The notes beneath the pieces were generated by a model, which saw only the letters and a program-made list of their open reading frames with translations, had not been told where the DNA came from and made no database searches. This document shows, one piece after another, positions 1 to 9,170 of a stretch of 64,000 bases of DNA (its first letter is position 1; the number at the start of each line of letters is the position of its first letter). A program made the translations under genes and the position numbers. Source of the stretch: JAHBXE01 sp044222195. GTDB taxonomy: Bacteria; Planctomycetota; Phycisphaerae; Phycisphaerales; UBA1924. The DNA lies in NCBI GenBank assembly GCA_044222195.1, contig JBGANS010000008.1:124001-188000 (forward strand), given 5' to 3'.

Positions 1-1
1 G

Positions 2-826
2 CTGGGTGTGTCGGGGGGGCAGCAGGTTGGCAACGCGCGAATCGGGCTGTTCGATCATGCGGGGTTCTGGACTGGGTCGGCGGGGACGTGGACGGATCTG
101 CACCCGGCGACGGCGACCGTTTCGACGGCGAATGCGACGACCGGCACGGTGCAGGTGGGAAACGCGGTGTTCAACAATGTGCAGCACGCGGGTTCGTGGA
201 TGGGAACGGCGGCGAGCTGGGCGGACTTGCACCCGACGGCCATCGGCGCAACGGGGTCGGACGCGCGAGCGGTGAATGGGGTGGGCATCGCCGGTTACGT
301 GGCGGGCGTGAGCGGGCATGCATCGCACGCGTGCCTGTGGAGCGGCGTGGGGCCTTCCTTTGTTGACTTGAACCCGGCGGGGTCGACCGAGTCGCAGGCG
401 CTCGGCGTGTTCGGGGGTGTGCAGGTGGGGTATGTGCGCATCAACAGCGGGCAGAGCGTGGCGAGCCTGTGGCGCGGCACGGCGGCGTCGTGGGAGGACC
501 TTTCCATAGCGCTGCCGGGGGCATGGGTGGCGACTCGCGCCGAGAACGTGTGGGCGGATGCGGTCACCATTTCGATCGTCGGTCACGGCTTCAACCTGGG
601 CAACAACCGTCGCGAGGCGATTCTGTGGACGCGGCCCAAGTGCTATGCGAACTGCGATGGGTCATCGGGATCGCCGGCGCTGACGGCCAACGACTTTCAG
701 TGTTTCATCAACAAGTACGCCGCGAACGACCCGTATGCGAACTGTGACAGTTCCACGGGGACGCCGAAGCTGACGGCGAACGACTTCCAGTGCTTCATCA
801 ACGCGTACGCGGCGGGGTGCCCGTAG
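2..826 (+). CDS. GC-type dockerin protein with HAF-like repeats (5' end cut by window)
   Basis: The frame is open to the left edge, so the start and signal peptide lie outside the window. The visible ~272 residues carry four or five repeats of about 50 residues around a core like GTAASWADLHP, alternating with short QVG(Y/N) strands, as in HAF-type or beta-propeller-like secreted repeats. The last ~60 residues hold two dockerin-like repeats with the pattern N-C-D-x-S-(8)-T-A-N-D-F-Q-C-F-I-N, ending in AAGCP. This tail is the signature of Phycisphaerae GC-type dockerin proteins and presumably mediates anchoring or assembly outside the cell. It is a close paralogue of the gene at 5478-6659. The function of the repeat domain is unknown. 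Confidence 0.8.
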   Translation: MGVSGGQQVGNARIGLFDHAGFWTGSAGTWTDLHPATATVSTANATTGTVQVGNAVFNNVQHAGSWMGTAASWADLHPTAIGATGSDARAVNGVGIAGYVAGVSGHASHACLWSGVGPSFVDLNPAGSTESQALGVFGGVQVGYVRINSGQSVASLWRGTAASWEDLSIALPGAWVATRAENVWADAVTISIVGHGFNLGNNRREAILWTRPKCYANCDGSSGSPALTANDFQCFINKYAANDPYANCDSSTGTPKLTANDFQCFINAYAAGCP

Positions 827-978
827 AGACGCCCAGGCCAGGGGCAGGTAAGTCCACCGCGCTCAACGACTTGGCGTGCCGACGCCCGGTTTTTCATTTG
901 AATCCGCGATCTCGATGATCCCATTCCGCGGCGAAGGGTGTGGACCTTTGTACAGCGATCCATGTGAGGAGGCACACC

Positions 979-2469
979 ATGCGCATCAGTCTTGCCACTC
1001 TTTTTCTCATTCTGGCCGCGATTCCTGCTTCTGCACAGGTGTCACTCGCCTGGGTTCAGCGTTACAGCGGGCCTTTGGGCGACAGCGACAGCGTGCTGGA
1101 CCTCGCCCTGGACGACCAGGGGAATGTGTTCGTCACGGGCGTGAGCGGGTACACGGTGGCCGACATCGCCACGGCGAAGTACAGCCCCTCGGGTCAGCTT
1201 CTCTGGGTGCGCACCTACGACGGGCCGGCGCACCAGTCTGACGGGGCGACGCGCATCGCGGTTCGTGACGGGTCTGTGTACGTCGCGGGGCATTCCTCCG
1301 ACGACTACGTGCTCATCAAGTATGACAGCGCCGGAACTCAGCAATGGGTTGCGCGGCGAGTCAACGCGGGGCAGGACCGCATCGTCGGCCTGGCGGTCGA
1401 TTCGGCGGGCTTGGTGTATGTGACGGGGTATACGCAGACGGGCTCGTGGACGGACATCACGACGATCAAGTACAACGGGCAGGGCCAGGTCGTCTGGGCT
1501 CGGTCGTTTGACGGTCCGGCGCACCAGTTTGACGAGCCCAACGAACTGCGCGTCAACACGGCCGGCGATGTGTACGTGTGCGGCAAGACCCATCACAACG
1601 GGGACTGGGACGCCGTCCTGCTCAAGTACAACGCGGCGGGGACGCTTCAGTGGTCACGAACGCTGACGACCTCGGCCGCGGACGTTGAGACCTTTGAGGC
1701 GCTTGAACTCGACGCCGATGGCGACATTGTGGTGGTCGGGTCGTCGGGGACGTTCTGGGTCGCGGACCTGGTGGCGCTCAAGTATTCCCCGCAGGGCGAT
1801 GTGCGCTGGTCGCGGCGGTACCACGGCCCAACGGCCGGCGCAGGTGCTGACTCCGCGTTTGGGCTGGCGGTCGACGGCGCACGCAACATCTACATTGCCG
1901 GGCAGACATTCGGGCCCGCGTACAACCTGGCTACGACGATCGCGTATGACCCTAGCGGCGAGGTCCGCTGGATCGACCGTCACGACCCGGGGTTCCCGGC
2001 GGCGGCGGATTGCGTTGTCCTCGATGCCGCGGGCGCGGTGTACACTTCGGTGCGGTTTGATCCCGCGGGCGGTGACCCGCTCAATGCGCGGGTGATCAAG
2101 TACTCGGGCGGGCCGAACGTCTCGTGGGCATACACCTATTCGGGGCCGCTCAACTACCTGGACATCATCAACCGCATCGCGGTGGCGCAGGACGGAGGGC
2201 TCGTGGCCGGTGGGGTGGCGGACTTTGGCCCCCTTGGGGAGGTGGGTGACTTCCTGACCTTCAAGCTCTCACAAGCACAGGCCTGCTATTCGAACTGCGA
2301 TGGGTCCGTCACCGCCCCGCTGCTTTCGGCCAATGACTTCCAGTGCTTCCTGAACAAGTTCGCCACGAAGGATGCGTATGCGAACTGCGACGGGTCTGTC
2401 GTGCAGCCGACGTTGACGGCCAACGACTTTCAGTGTTTCATCAACGCGTTTGCGGCGGGGTGTCCGTGA
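979..2469 (+). CDS. Secreted SBBP-type beta-propeller protein with GC-type dockerin
   Basis: The start is taken at ATG 979, which has GAGGAGG 7-13 bases upstream and begins a clear signal peptide (MRISLATLFLILAAIPASAQ); the frame extends further upstream without a ribosome site. About 496 residues. The body has repeated blocks of ~50 residues with cores such as TIKYNGQGQVVWARSFDGP and VTGYT, typical of SBBP-like beta-propeller repeats. The C-terminal ~60 residues are two dockerin-like repeats (NCDGS...SANDFQCF and NCDGS...TANDFQCF). It is likely exported and attached through the dockerin tail. The stop lies only 15 bases from the stop of the convergent kinase gene. No enzymatic motif is visible; a structural or binding role is an inference. 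Confidence 0.85.
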   Translation: MRISLATLFLILAAIPASAQVSLAWVQRYSGPLGDSDSVLDLALDDQGNVFVTGVSGYTVADIATAKYSPSGQLLWVRTYDGPAHQSDGATRIAVRDGSVYVAGHSSDDYVLIKYDSAGTQQWVARRVNAGQDRIVGLAVDSAGLVYVTGYTQTGSWTDITTIKYNGQGQVVWARSFDGPAHQFDEPNELRVNTAGDVYVCGKTHHNGDWDAVLLKYNAAGTLQWSRTLTTSAADVETFEALELDADGDIVVVGSSGTFWVADLVALKYSPQGDVRWSRRYHGPTAGAGADSAFGLAVDGARNIYIAGQTFGPAYNLATTIAYDPSGEVRWIDRHDPGFPAAADCVVLDAAGAVYTSVRFDPAGGDPLNARVIKYSGGPNVSWAYTYSGPLNYLDIINRIAVAQDGGLVAGGVADFGPLGEVGDFLTFKLSQAQACYSNCDGSVTAPLLSANDFQCFLNKFATKDAYANCDGSVVQPTLTANDFQCFINAFAAGCP

Positions 2470-2484
2470 GTCGGGCCGGGCGAG

Positions 2485-4740
2485 TCAATGACCGGCTGTG
2501 CGAGCGCGGTAAACCAAGACCTGGTCTGGCCTGCCTTGGCACTGGTAGAACTCCAGAAGACGGGCGAGGGCGCGATTCCGCTCTGTCGGTCGAGGAGGAT
2601 TCGAGACGTCAAGAACCTCGAAGGATGAGACCAGGAGGCGTTCGGCTTCTTCGGGACGATCGAGCTGCGCGGCGGCGGCGCCGAGCAGGCTTCGGACGTT
2701 GAGGAGACGGTGGTCGTCGTTTTTGAGGGCACCCTCCCTTACCGCCAGGTACCGACGGAGCAGGGGCTCGGCCTCGGCGGAATGATCGGTTGCGATGAGG
2801 GCCTCCGCGAGGAGCACCATGATCTGGCCCACATCGTTGTCCTGCTCGCCGAATGGCTCGATGGAGGCCGCGAGCAGCGGTCGGCACAGCGCGATGATGT
2901 CCTCGTGGCGTGCCGCGGGTTCGAGGACGCTTTGGCAGTAGGCCTGATCGAACCACATTCGGCTGCGGGTCCCGAGCTTGACGGCGTGATTGATGAAAGG
3001 TCGGGCGGCTTCGAACGCGGCGATGCACTCCTGTGTCCGGCCCAGGTCGCGGAACGATTGCGCGACGCCGAACATGGTCCAGGCCAGTTCCCACTGGGCG
3101 CTTTCGGTGTCCCGAAAGTGGGCAACGAGCTCCTGGTACATGGCGAGCGCCTGCTCCTTGTCGCCGCGTTTTCGCTCGATGTTGGCGAGGGTCATCAGGA
3201 GGTGATACCGGTTGAGGCGGCCCGGGCCGCTGTGGCGGTAGGCGTCGAGGCCGCGGCGCAGATTGACGACCGCCTCATCGAACGCGCCGCAGGCGGTCAG
3301 TTCTTCGCCGTACCAATAGAGTGCATCGCCGACCTGTGAACTGAGTGGGCCGAATGCTCGCTCTCGGAACCGGACGCACCACTCAAACTGCGTGGCTGCG
3401 GCGCGACGGTCGCCGATGGGCATGTAGGCCATTCCGATGGACCAGCGAACGGCTTCTTCGACCTCGGGCTGGTCCTTGAGCGAGCCGGCGTCAAGCCTGG
3501 CGGTGGCGCGGTCGAGGGCTTGGCGGACGGTCAGTTCACGGCTGCCGCCGCGATGGGGAGAGGCGTCGGAGAGCATGGACGTGAGGAAGTCGCGGACGGC
3601 GTCGGCGCGCCGCGCTTCGGTGCGGGCCGTGTCTCGTTCGATGGACATCTGCACTTCTGCGCGGCGGGCGCGGACGGCCTGAACCGCGGTTGCGGCGGCG
3701 CCGGCGAGGAGAACGATGGCAATGGTGAAGGTGGCGGCAACGGCCGCGCGATGTCTGCGGGCGAACTTGGTGAAGCGGTACCAGCGGTCTGGCGGATGGG
3801 CGAGGACGGGTTCTTCGGAGAGGTACCGTCGAACATCGTCCTGCAGGTCCGACACGGATTGGTAGCGTTGGGAGAGATCCTTGTTGATGGCCTTGAGCGT
3901 GATGGCGTCGAGTTCGGAATCGAGATCCGGGTTCAGTCTCGACGGCTTCCGGGGATCGTGATGGCGGATGGCGTCGATCATGGCGCCAAGGTCGGGGCCT
4001 GGCTCGACCGGTCGAGAGCGCGTGAGTAGTTCGTAAAGCACGACGCCCAGGGCGTAGACATCGGCCCGCGTATCGATGTCCTGAGGGCGGCCCGTGAGTT
4101 GTTCCGGCGCGGCGTAGGCGGGAGTCCCGACAAAGGCGGAAGTCATGCTCGACGACCGATCGTCCTGGACGAGACGAGCGAGCCCGAAGTCGAGCACGTG
4201 CGGGCGGCCGGCGGTGTCGACGAGGATGTTGGAGGGCTTGAGATCGCGGTGGATGACGCCTCGGCGATGGGCGTGGGTGACGGCGTCGCACGCGAGCGTG
4301 AAACACTGGAGCACTTCGCGGGTGGAGCGGGGGCGGGCCCAATGGTCAATGGAAGCGCCGTCGATCCATTCCATCAGAATGATGCGCTGGCCATCGACCT
4401 CGTCGGCGCCGTAGACGGCCACGATGCCGGGATGATTGAGCGAGGCGAGGGCGACGATCTCGAGTTCGAATCGGGCCCGCATGCCCGGCGTGGCGAAGCG
4501 GCCGGCGCCGAGTCGCTTGAGGGCGATAGTTCGTCCGGTGGCGGGCTGGAGGGCCTTGTAGACGGTGCCCTGCGACCCCCGGCCGGCGTCGGCGAGCAGT
4601 TGATAGGGTCCGAAGGTGTTGAGGTCGGGTCCTTGGCGGGCGGCGCGGCAGCGCTGGAGCCACGATTCTTCGGACTCGAATCCGAAGCGAGAGCGAGTCG
4701 CGGGATCGGAGAGAGAGGGAGTGTTTCCGTTCTCGTTCAA
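2485..4740 (-). CDS. Membrane Ser/Thr protein kinase with TPR-like sensor tail
   Basis: A Hanks-type kinase of 751 residues. Visible motifs are the glycine loop GRGSQGTVY (~53-61), Lys75 (IALK), Glu94, the catalytic loop HRDLKPSN (His154-Asn161), DFG (174-176) and APE (~201). One transmembrane helix lies at ~322-345, so the kinase is cytoplasmic. The ~400-residue C-terminal part is helical with TPR-like spacing and would be outside the membrane. The gene starts with TTG at 4738-4740, overlapping the TGA stop of the upstream sigma factor (TTGA), which implies translational coupling. ECF sigma factor plus membrane kinase is a recurrent planctomycete pair. The kinase probably gates the sigma factor by phosphorylation, which is an inference. 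Confidence 0.92.
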   Translation of the reverse strand: MNENGNTPSLSDPATRSRFGFESEESWLQRCRAARQGPDLNTFGPYQLLADAGRGSQGTVYKALQPATGRTIALKRLGAGRFATPGMRARFELEIVALASLNHPGIVAVYGADEVDGQRIILMEWIDGASIDHWARPRSTREVLQCFTLACDAVTHAHRRGVIHRDLKPSNILVDTAGRPHVLDFGLARLVQDDRSSSMTSAFVGTPAYAAPEQLTGRPQDIDTRADVYALGVVLYELLTRSRPVEPGPDLGAMIDAIRHHDPRKPSRLNPDLDSELDAITLKAINKDLSQRYQSVSDLQDDVRRYLSEEPVLAHPPDRWYRFTKFARRHRAAVAATFTIAIVLLAGAAATAVQAVRARRAEVQMSIERDTARTEARRADAVRDFLTSMLSDASPHRGGSRELTVRQALDRATARLDAGSLKDQPEVEEAVRWSIGMAYMPIGDRRAAATQFEWCVRFRERAFGPLSSQVGDALYWYGEELTACGAFDEAVVNLRRGLDAYRHSGPGRLNRYHLLMTLANIERKRGDKEQALAMYQELVAHFRDTESAQWELAWTMFGVAQSFRDLGRTQECIAAFEAARPFINHAVKLGTRSRMWFDQAYCQSVLEPAARHEDIIALCRPLLAASIEPFGEQDNDVGQIMVLLAEALIATDHSAEAEPLLRRYLAVREGALKNDDHRLLNVRSLLGAAAAQLDRPEEAERLLVSSFEVLDVSNPPRPTERNRALARLLEFYQCQGRPDQVLVYRARTAGH

Positions 4741-5324
4741 CCGGCATCGTCCTCCGCCGCGATCTGTGCGGCGATGAGTTCTTCCATTCGGGCCTTGATG
4801 CGCTGGCGGATCTTGTGCACGGCCTGTTCGGAGAGGCCGGTGGAATGGGCGAGTTCGGCCACTGTTTCACCGGCGATGCTGCGGTCGAAGACTTTCACGC
4901 TGCGGGGTTCGAACGACTGCCGGATGGTCCGCATCGCGAGGCGGTAGTGGTGCGCCATCCATTCCTCCTCCCAGGCCGGATCGGACGGGGACTTCTCGTC
5001 TGGCTTTTCTAGCGCGGCGAGATCGTCTGATGGACGGCCGGAGCGGTTTTTTTGGGCGGCCCAACGGGCGACCGCGTGATCGGTGCATCGGAAGAGATAG
5101 TCGCGAAAGCGGCCTCGCTGGCGGTCGTAAGTGAAACCGGGAAGAGACTTGACGAGGCTGGCCATGACGGTCTGGACGACGTCGATGGCGTCGGCCTCCT
5201 GGAGACCCTTGCGGCGGCAGAAGCGGATGAGCAGGTCGTGGTAAAGGGACTCGAACTCCGCCCAGGCGCGCTGATCGGATACGTCACGGACGCGTGAGAG
5301 AAGAGATGCGCGGGTGAGATCCAT
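4737..5324 (-). CDS. ECF-type RNA polymerase sigma factor
   Basis: 195 residues, ATG start at 5322-5324. The sigma-2 region is around SLYHDLLIRFCRRKGLQEADAID and continues to the FRDYLFRCTDHAVARW segment. The sigma-4 helix-turn-helix is near the C-terminus (GETVAELAHSTGLSEQAVHK). The architecture is that of the planctomycete ECF groups that pair with Ser/Thr kinases rather than with classical anti-sigma factors. The kinase gene overlaps its stop codon, so the two form one operon. It sits between secreted dockerin genes on the other strand. Whether those are its targets cannot be told from the sequence; no matching pair of ECF promoter motifs was recognised. Confidence 0.92.
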   Translation of the reverse strand: MDLTRASLLSRVRDVSDQRAWAEFESLYHDLLIRFCRRKGLQEADAIDVVQTVMASLVKSLPGFTYDRQRGRFRDYLFRCTDHAVARWAAQKNRSGRPSDDLAALEKPDEKSPSDPAWEEEWMAHHYRLAMRTIRQSFEPRSVKVFDRSIAGETVAELAHSTGLSEQAVHKIRQRIKARMEELIAAQIAAEDDAG

Positions 5325-5477
5325 GGGGCGGCCTGCGGCGCCATGCTAACAGGGGCGTCAACTTCGGAGATTGTTTTTGTTGCCGGTCCGTCCAAGGGAC
5401 GCCTGCACGAGGCTACGTAGGGGGGTGCGTCCGTGGGGGGTGCGTCCATGCCGAACTGCGAATCCAGAGGGGACAGC

Positions 5478-6659
5478 ATGAAGTCGACCGGGACGTTGAG
5501 CGCGGTGCTCTTACTGGCACTGGCCTCAAGAGGCTTGGGACAGTGGACGGTGACGAGCCTGCATCCGGCGGGCGCTACATCCTCTGTCGCGTACGGAGGC
5601 CGCGATGGCAAGCAGGCGGGGTGGGCCATTTCCGGGGGGCTAAGACGCGCCTGCCTTTGGAGTTCGTCGGCGGCGTCCTTCGTCGACCTTCTGCCGGTCG
5701 GTGCGACCGATTCCGCGGCGTTCAGCGTGGGTGGGGGTCAGCAGGTTGGGTACGCCGTGATTGGCGGCGTCACGCAAGCCCGTTTGTGGTCCGGGACTGC
5801 GGCCTCAGGGATCGGCTTGAATCCGGCGGGCGCCGGTCACTGTGTCGCGTTTTGCCTGGATGGAGGTCAACAGGGAGGCTACGCGCTGTTTGGCAGCACC
5901 TATCACGCGAGTGTCTGGAACGGGACCGCGGCATCTTGGACAGACCTGCACCCGGCGGGCGCCACGGCGTCGTACGTTTACGCGGTCCACAAGGGGCGGC
6001 AGGCCGGCATGGCGCGACTGAGCGGGGTGAACCACGCCTGTTGGTGGAACGGTTCGGCCGGGTCCTGGGTGGATCTGCATCCCGCGGGATCGACAGAGTC
6101 CAAGGCCGAAGCCATTTACAACGGTCAGCAGGGCGGGCACGCCACCATCGGCGGCGCCTTTCGAGCCGGCATCTGGAACGGCACGGCGGGTTCGTGGATG
6201 AACCTTCATCCGATGGGGTCGTCGTCCTATGTGACATCCGTGTACGCGGGGATGCAGGCAGGGGCAGTGGAAATTGGTCCTTATGAGCACGCCAGTGTGT
6301 GGAGCGGGACGGCGGGCTCTTGGGTGGATCTCTCGACGTTCCTGACGGGTTCCTGGGGCTCATCGGGGGCGAGCGGCATCTGGAGTGATGGGGGCACGGT
6401 GTATGTCGTGGGATATGGAGACAACAACACCACGGGCCGGACCGAGGCGCTGCTCTGGACGCGGAGCATCCCGTGCTACTCGAACTGCGACGGATCGACC
6501 GTCAGCCCGCGGCTGACAGCCAACGACTTTCAGTGCTTCATCGACAAGTACGCCGCGAACGACCCTTATGCGAACTGTGATGAGTCGACGCTTCAACCGG
6601 TGCTGACGGCCAATGACTTCCAGTGCTTCATCAATGGGTTTGCGAACGGGTGTTCCTGA
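5478..6659 (+). CDS. GC-type dockerin protein with HAF-like repeats
   Basis: ATG 5478 is chosen because AGAGGGGA lies just upstream and the product then starts with a signal peptide (MKSTGTLSAVLLLALASRGLGQ); the frame opens earlier without a good ribosome site. 393 residues. There are six or seven repeats of ~45 residues with cores like WNGTAASWTDLHPAGAT and GGQQVGYA, the same type as in the protein truncated at the window start. The tail has two dockerin-like repeats, CYSNCDGST...ANDFQCF and ANCDEST...ANDFQCF. It is presumably exported. Divergent from the sigma factor gene, with 153 bases between the two starts. Confidence 0.87.
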   Translation: MKSTGTLSAVLLLALASRGLGQWTVTSLHPAGATSSVAYGGRDGKQAGWAISGGLRRACLWSSSAASFVDLLPVGATDSAAFSVGGGQQVGYAVIGGVTQARLWSGTAASGIGLNPAGAGHCVAFCLDGGQQGGYALFGSTYHASVWNGTAASWTDLHPAGATASYVYAVHKGRQAGMARLSGVNHACWWNGSAGSWVDLHPAGSTESKAEAIYNGQQGGHATIGGAFRAGIWNGTAGSWMNLHPMGSSSYVTSVYAGMQAGAVEIGPYEHASVWSGTAGSWVDLSTFLTGSWGSSGASGIWSDGGTVYVVGYGDNNTTGRTEALLWTRSIPCYSNCDGSTVSPRLTANDFQCFIDKYAANDPYANCDESTLQPVLTANDFQCFINGFANGCS

Positions 6660-6699
6660 AGGTCTGCTCGTGTACGAGCGGGACGGCGAAAGGCGAGGC

Positions 6700-7935
6700 A
6701 TGAGACTTCGACGCATTGAAGTTATCGGCGTGATGGGATTGTCCTCGACGTGCGCGTGCGCTCAATCGTTCACGTTCTTGGGCTCGCCCCCGGGGGCGTC
6801 TTTCCCGATTCCTCGGGGCGTGAACGATGGGGGATTGACGGTTGTGGGGCAAGCGTCTGCGGCGGGCAGCCCTGTGGCATGGCGGTGGACCGCCGGAACG
6901 GGGATGCAGTCGCTGGGGTTTGCGGGGTACGCCCTCAGCGTCAGCGCTGATGGCAACACAGTGGCGGGGACGGAAGGGATCAGCCCGAGCCAGGCGGTGC
7001 GCTGGACGGCGAGGGGCGGCGTGCAGGGGCTCGGGTATGCGAGCCCTTCCCACACCAGCAGCAACGGACGGGCGATCAGCTCCGATGGAACGGTGATCGT
7101 CGGCCAGAGCTTTCTCGGAACGGCGCTGTCGGTCGGGTATCGGTGGACCTCGACCGGGGGCATGGCCGGGCTGGGAATGCTGCCGGGCGATACGCACAGT
7201 GTCGCGACGGGTGTGAGTTCGAATGGGTTGGTCGTGAGTGGCACGAGCTACGTGTACATGGCGGGTGGGAGCTATCCACAGCAGGCGTTTCGGTACATCA
7301 ACGGCACAGGAATGACGGGGCTCGGGTTTCTGCCGGGGCGCAACGCGAGCACGGCGACATTGATCAGCGGAGATGGGACGACGGTTATCGGTGGGTCGTA
7401 CACCTTGGGAGTGCCGGGGGGCGAAAACTTCCGGTGGACGCAGGGAGCCGGCATGCAGCCGCTGGGCGTGCTGCCGGGATTCACGGCGTGCGACGCCTAT
7501 GGCGTGAACCGCGACGGGACGGTGGTCGTCGGGCTGTGCGCCGGCGTCACGACTCAGCCATTCATCTGGACTGCGTCCGGGGGCATTCGATCCCTGGGCA
7601 CCGCCGTGCAGAGTGAGTTCGGCGTCAACTTGAATGGATGGCAACTGACGAGCGCCTACGCCATTTCGCCGGATGGGTTGGCGATCGTCGGTACAGCGGT
7701 GCACCCGACGGGAAGTTCGGGAGTGTACCTGGTCACGCTCCGTGCGCCGTGCTACGCCAACTGCGATGGGTCTTCGATCGCGCCGGTGCTGAGCGCCAAC
7801 GACTTTCAGTGCTTTATCAACACGTACGCCGCGAACGACCCGTACGCGAACTGCGATCAATCGACGGGCACGCCCGCGCTGACGGCCAACGACTTCATTT
7901 GCTTTCTCTCGAAGTTTGCCGCGGGGTGCTCATAA
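6700..7935 (+). CDS. HAF-repeat secreted protein with GC-type dockerin
   Basis: Start ATG 6700, with AAGGCGAGG just upstream; 411 residues, beginning with a short signal-like segment that ends near SSTCACAQS. The body shows classical HAF-type repeats: pairs such as GMAGLGMLPGDTHSVATGVS followed by xNGxVVxGTS, repeated six or seven times, predicting a beta-propeller-like extracellular fold. The last ~60 residues are two dockerin-like repeats; in the second the usual Gln is Ile (NDFICF). The next gene starts 10 bases after the stop, and its ribosome site AAGGAG overlaps the TAA, so the two are probably co-transcribed. Confidence 0.87.
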   Translation: MRLRRIEVIGVMGLSSTCACAQSFTFLGSPPGASFPIPRGVNDGGLTVVGQASAAGSPVAWRWTAGTGMQSLGFAGYALSVSADGNTVAGTEGISPSQAVRWTARGGVQGLGYASPSHTSSNGRAISSDGTVIVGQSFLGTALSVGYRWTSTGGMAGLGMLPGDTHSVATGVSSNGLVVSGTSYVYMAGGSYPQQAFRYINGTGMTGLGFLPGRNASTATLISGDGTTVIGGSYTLGVPGGENFRWTQGAGMQPLGVLPGFTACDAYGVNRDGTVVVGLCAGVTTQPFIWTASGGIRSLGTAVQSEFGVNLNGWQLTSAYAISPDGLAIVGTAVHPTGSSGVYLVTLRAPCYANCDGSSIAPVLSANDFQCFINTYAANDPYANCDQSTGTPALTANDFICFLSKFAAGCS

Positions 7936-7945
7936 GGAGTTGGCG

Positions 7946-8890
7946 ATGAGATTCGCGCTGACGCTGGCGGCGGTGACCGGGGTGTCGATAGGTCGCGCGG
8001 CGGCAGGGCCGCCGGTCTTGCTTGCGGCGGATGCGGCGAATGCACGGCTGCTGCGGCTGGACCCGGCGAGCGGCGCGTTCACTGTGGTCGGCCCGTTGGG
8101 AGCTCAGACCGTCGCATCGCTGGCGTATGACTCCAATCGCGGGATCCTCTTCGGAACGACGACGCATTCACCTGCGGAGAGCAACCTCATCAGGATCAAC
8201 CCGGCAACGGGGGGAATCACGATCGTGGGACCCCTCGGGGTCACGTTGATGCACGGCCTGGAGTACAACCCGGCGGACGACACGCTTTACGGGGTGGCGC
8301 GGCCGTCTGGATCTCCGGCCGCGCTCTACCGGATTGACCGGTCGTCCGGCGCGGCGACATTGGTCGTCCCCCTCTCGGTCACGGGGATGTTCGGCCTTGC
8401 GTACCAGTCGACCACGGGCGTGATGTATGTCGCGGAGATCTTCTCACAGAATCTGTACACGCTCGACCTGACGACGGGGGTGCTCACGCTCGTCGGAAAC
8501 TTCGGCGTCTTGGGTGCGCCGTTTGTGCAGATCGGAATGGGGATGGCCTTTGACCCCGGGTGGGGTCTTCTTGCAACGGACAATCGAGGCGTGGCGGGAC
8601 AAGCCAATCACTTGTACCGAGTCGACATGAGCACGGGCGCAGCGACGTTCATAGGCGCAAGCGCGGTGGGAAACCTCCTTGGGTTGGCGTTTGTGCCGGG
8701 GCCGTGCTCCGCCAACTGTGACGGTTCGACGGTGGCGCCGGTGCTGACGGCCAACGATTTTCAGTGCTTCGTCAACAGGTACGCCGGGAACGACCCCTAC
8801 GCAAACTGCGACGGTTCGACCGTGGCGCCGGTGTTGACGGCGAACGACTTCCAATGCTTCATCAATCAGTTTGCGGCCGGATGTACGTGA
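7946..8890 (+). CDS. Secreted beta-propeller-like protein with GC-type dockerin
   Basis: ATG 7946 is preceded by AAGGAG (7934-7939), which overlaps the stop of the upstream gene. 314 residues with a signal peptide ending around GRAAAG. Five blocks of ~45 residues follow, with cores such as LYRIDRSSGAATLVVPL and GLAYQSTTGVMYV, as in PQQ-like or DUF6923-like propellers of secreted proteins. The C-terminal dockerin pair is almost a perfect internal duplication: NCDGSTVAPVLTANDFQCF occurs twice. No catalytic motif is seen. It probably forms an operon with the preceding gene. Confidence 0.86.
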   Translation: MRFALTLAAVTGVSIGRAAAGPPVLLAADAANARLLRLDPASGAFTVVGPLGAQTVASLAYDSNRGILFGTTTHSPAESNLIRINPATGGITIVGPLGVTLMHGLEYNPADDTLYGVARPSGSPAALYRIDRSSGAATLVVPLSVTGMFGLAYQSTTGVMYVAEIFSQNLYTLDLTTGVLTLVGNFGVLGAPFVQIGMGMAFDPGWGLLATDNRGVAGQANHLYRVDMSTGAATFIGASAVGNLLGLAFVPGPCSANCDGSTVAPVLTANDFQCFVNRYAGNDPYANCDGSTVAPVLTANDFQCFINQFAAGCT

Positions 8891-8899
8891 AGCGGTGAG

Positions 8900-8911
8900 C
8901 CGGGCGCCCGG
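8900..8911. other. 12-bp GC palindrome after a stop codon
   Basis: CCGGGCGCCCGG begins 10 bases after the stop at 8890. It could form a small hairpin, but there is no T-tract, so a terminator role is only possible. The remainder of 8891-9170 holds the candidate promoter listed next and nothing else recognised. Confidence 0.3.
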
Positions 8912-9093
8912 TGTGATTGACCCGACACCCTGCAACGTCGGCGGGTCGAAGCGACATGGACCGTTACGGATGGTTACGGATGGCAGTGGAGTCGTTCGGC
9001 GTCGCGACAGCCCGTCGCGAACTTGGGGGGTTTCTCGGTGGACGGGGAACGCCGGGCGGCCGACCACAGCGGCGCGACAGGTTATTTCGACGC

Positions 9094-9121
9094 TTGTATG
9101 TTCGGCACGGTCTGGTACTGT
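9094..9121 (+). promoter_or_regulatory. Candidate promoter for the subtilase gene
   Basis: TTGTAT at 9094-9099 and TACTGT at 9116-9121 with a 16-base spacer, about 50 bases before the chosen GTG start. The same 28-base geometry occurs at four other gene starts in the window. Confidence 0.4.
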
Positions 9122-9170
9122 GGTGCTTCGCGCCAACCCACAATTCGATCACTTACACAGGGAGTTCTTC

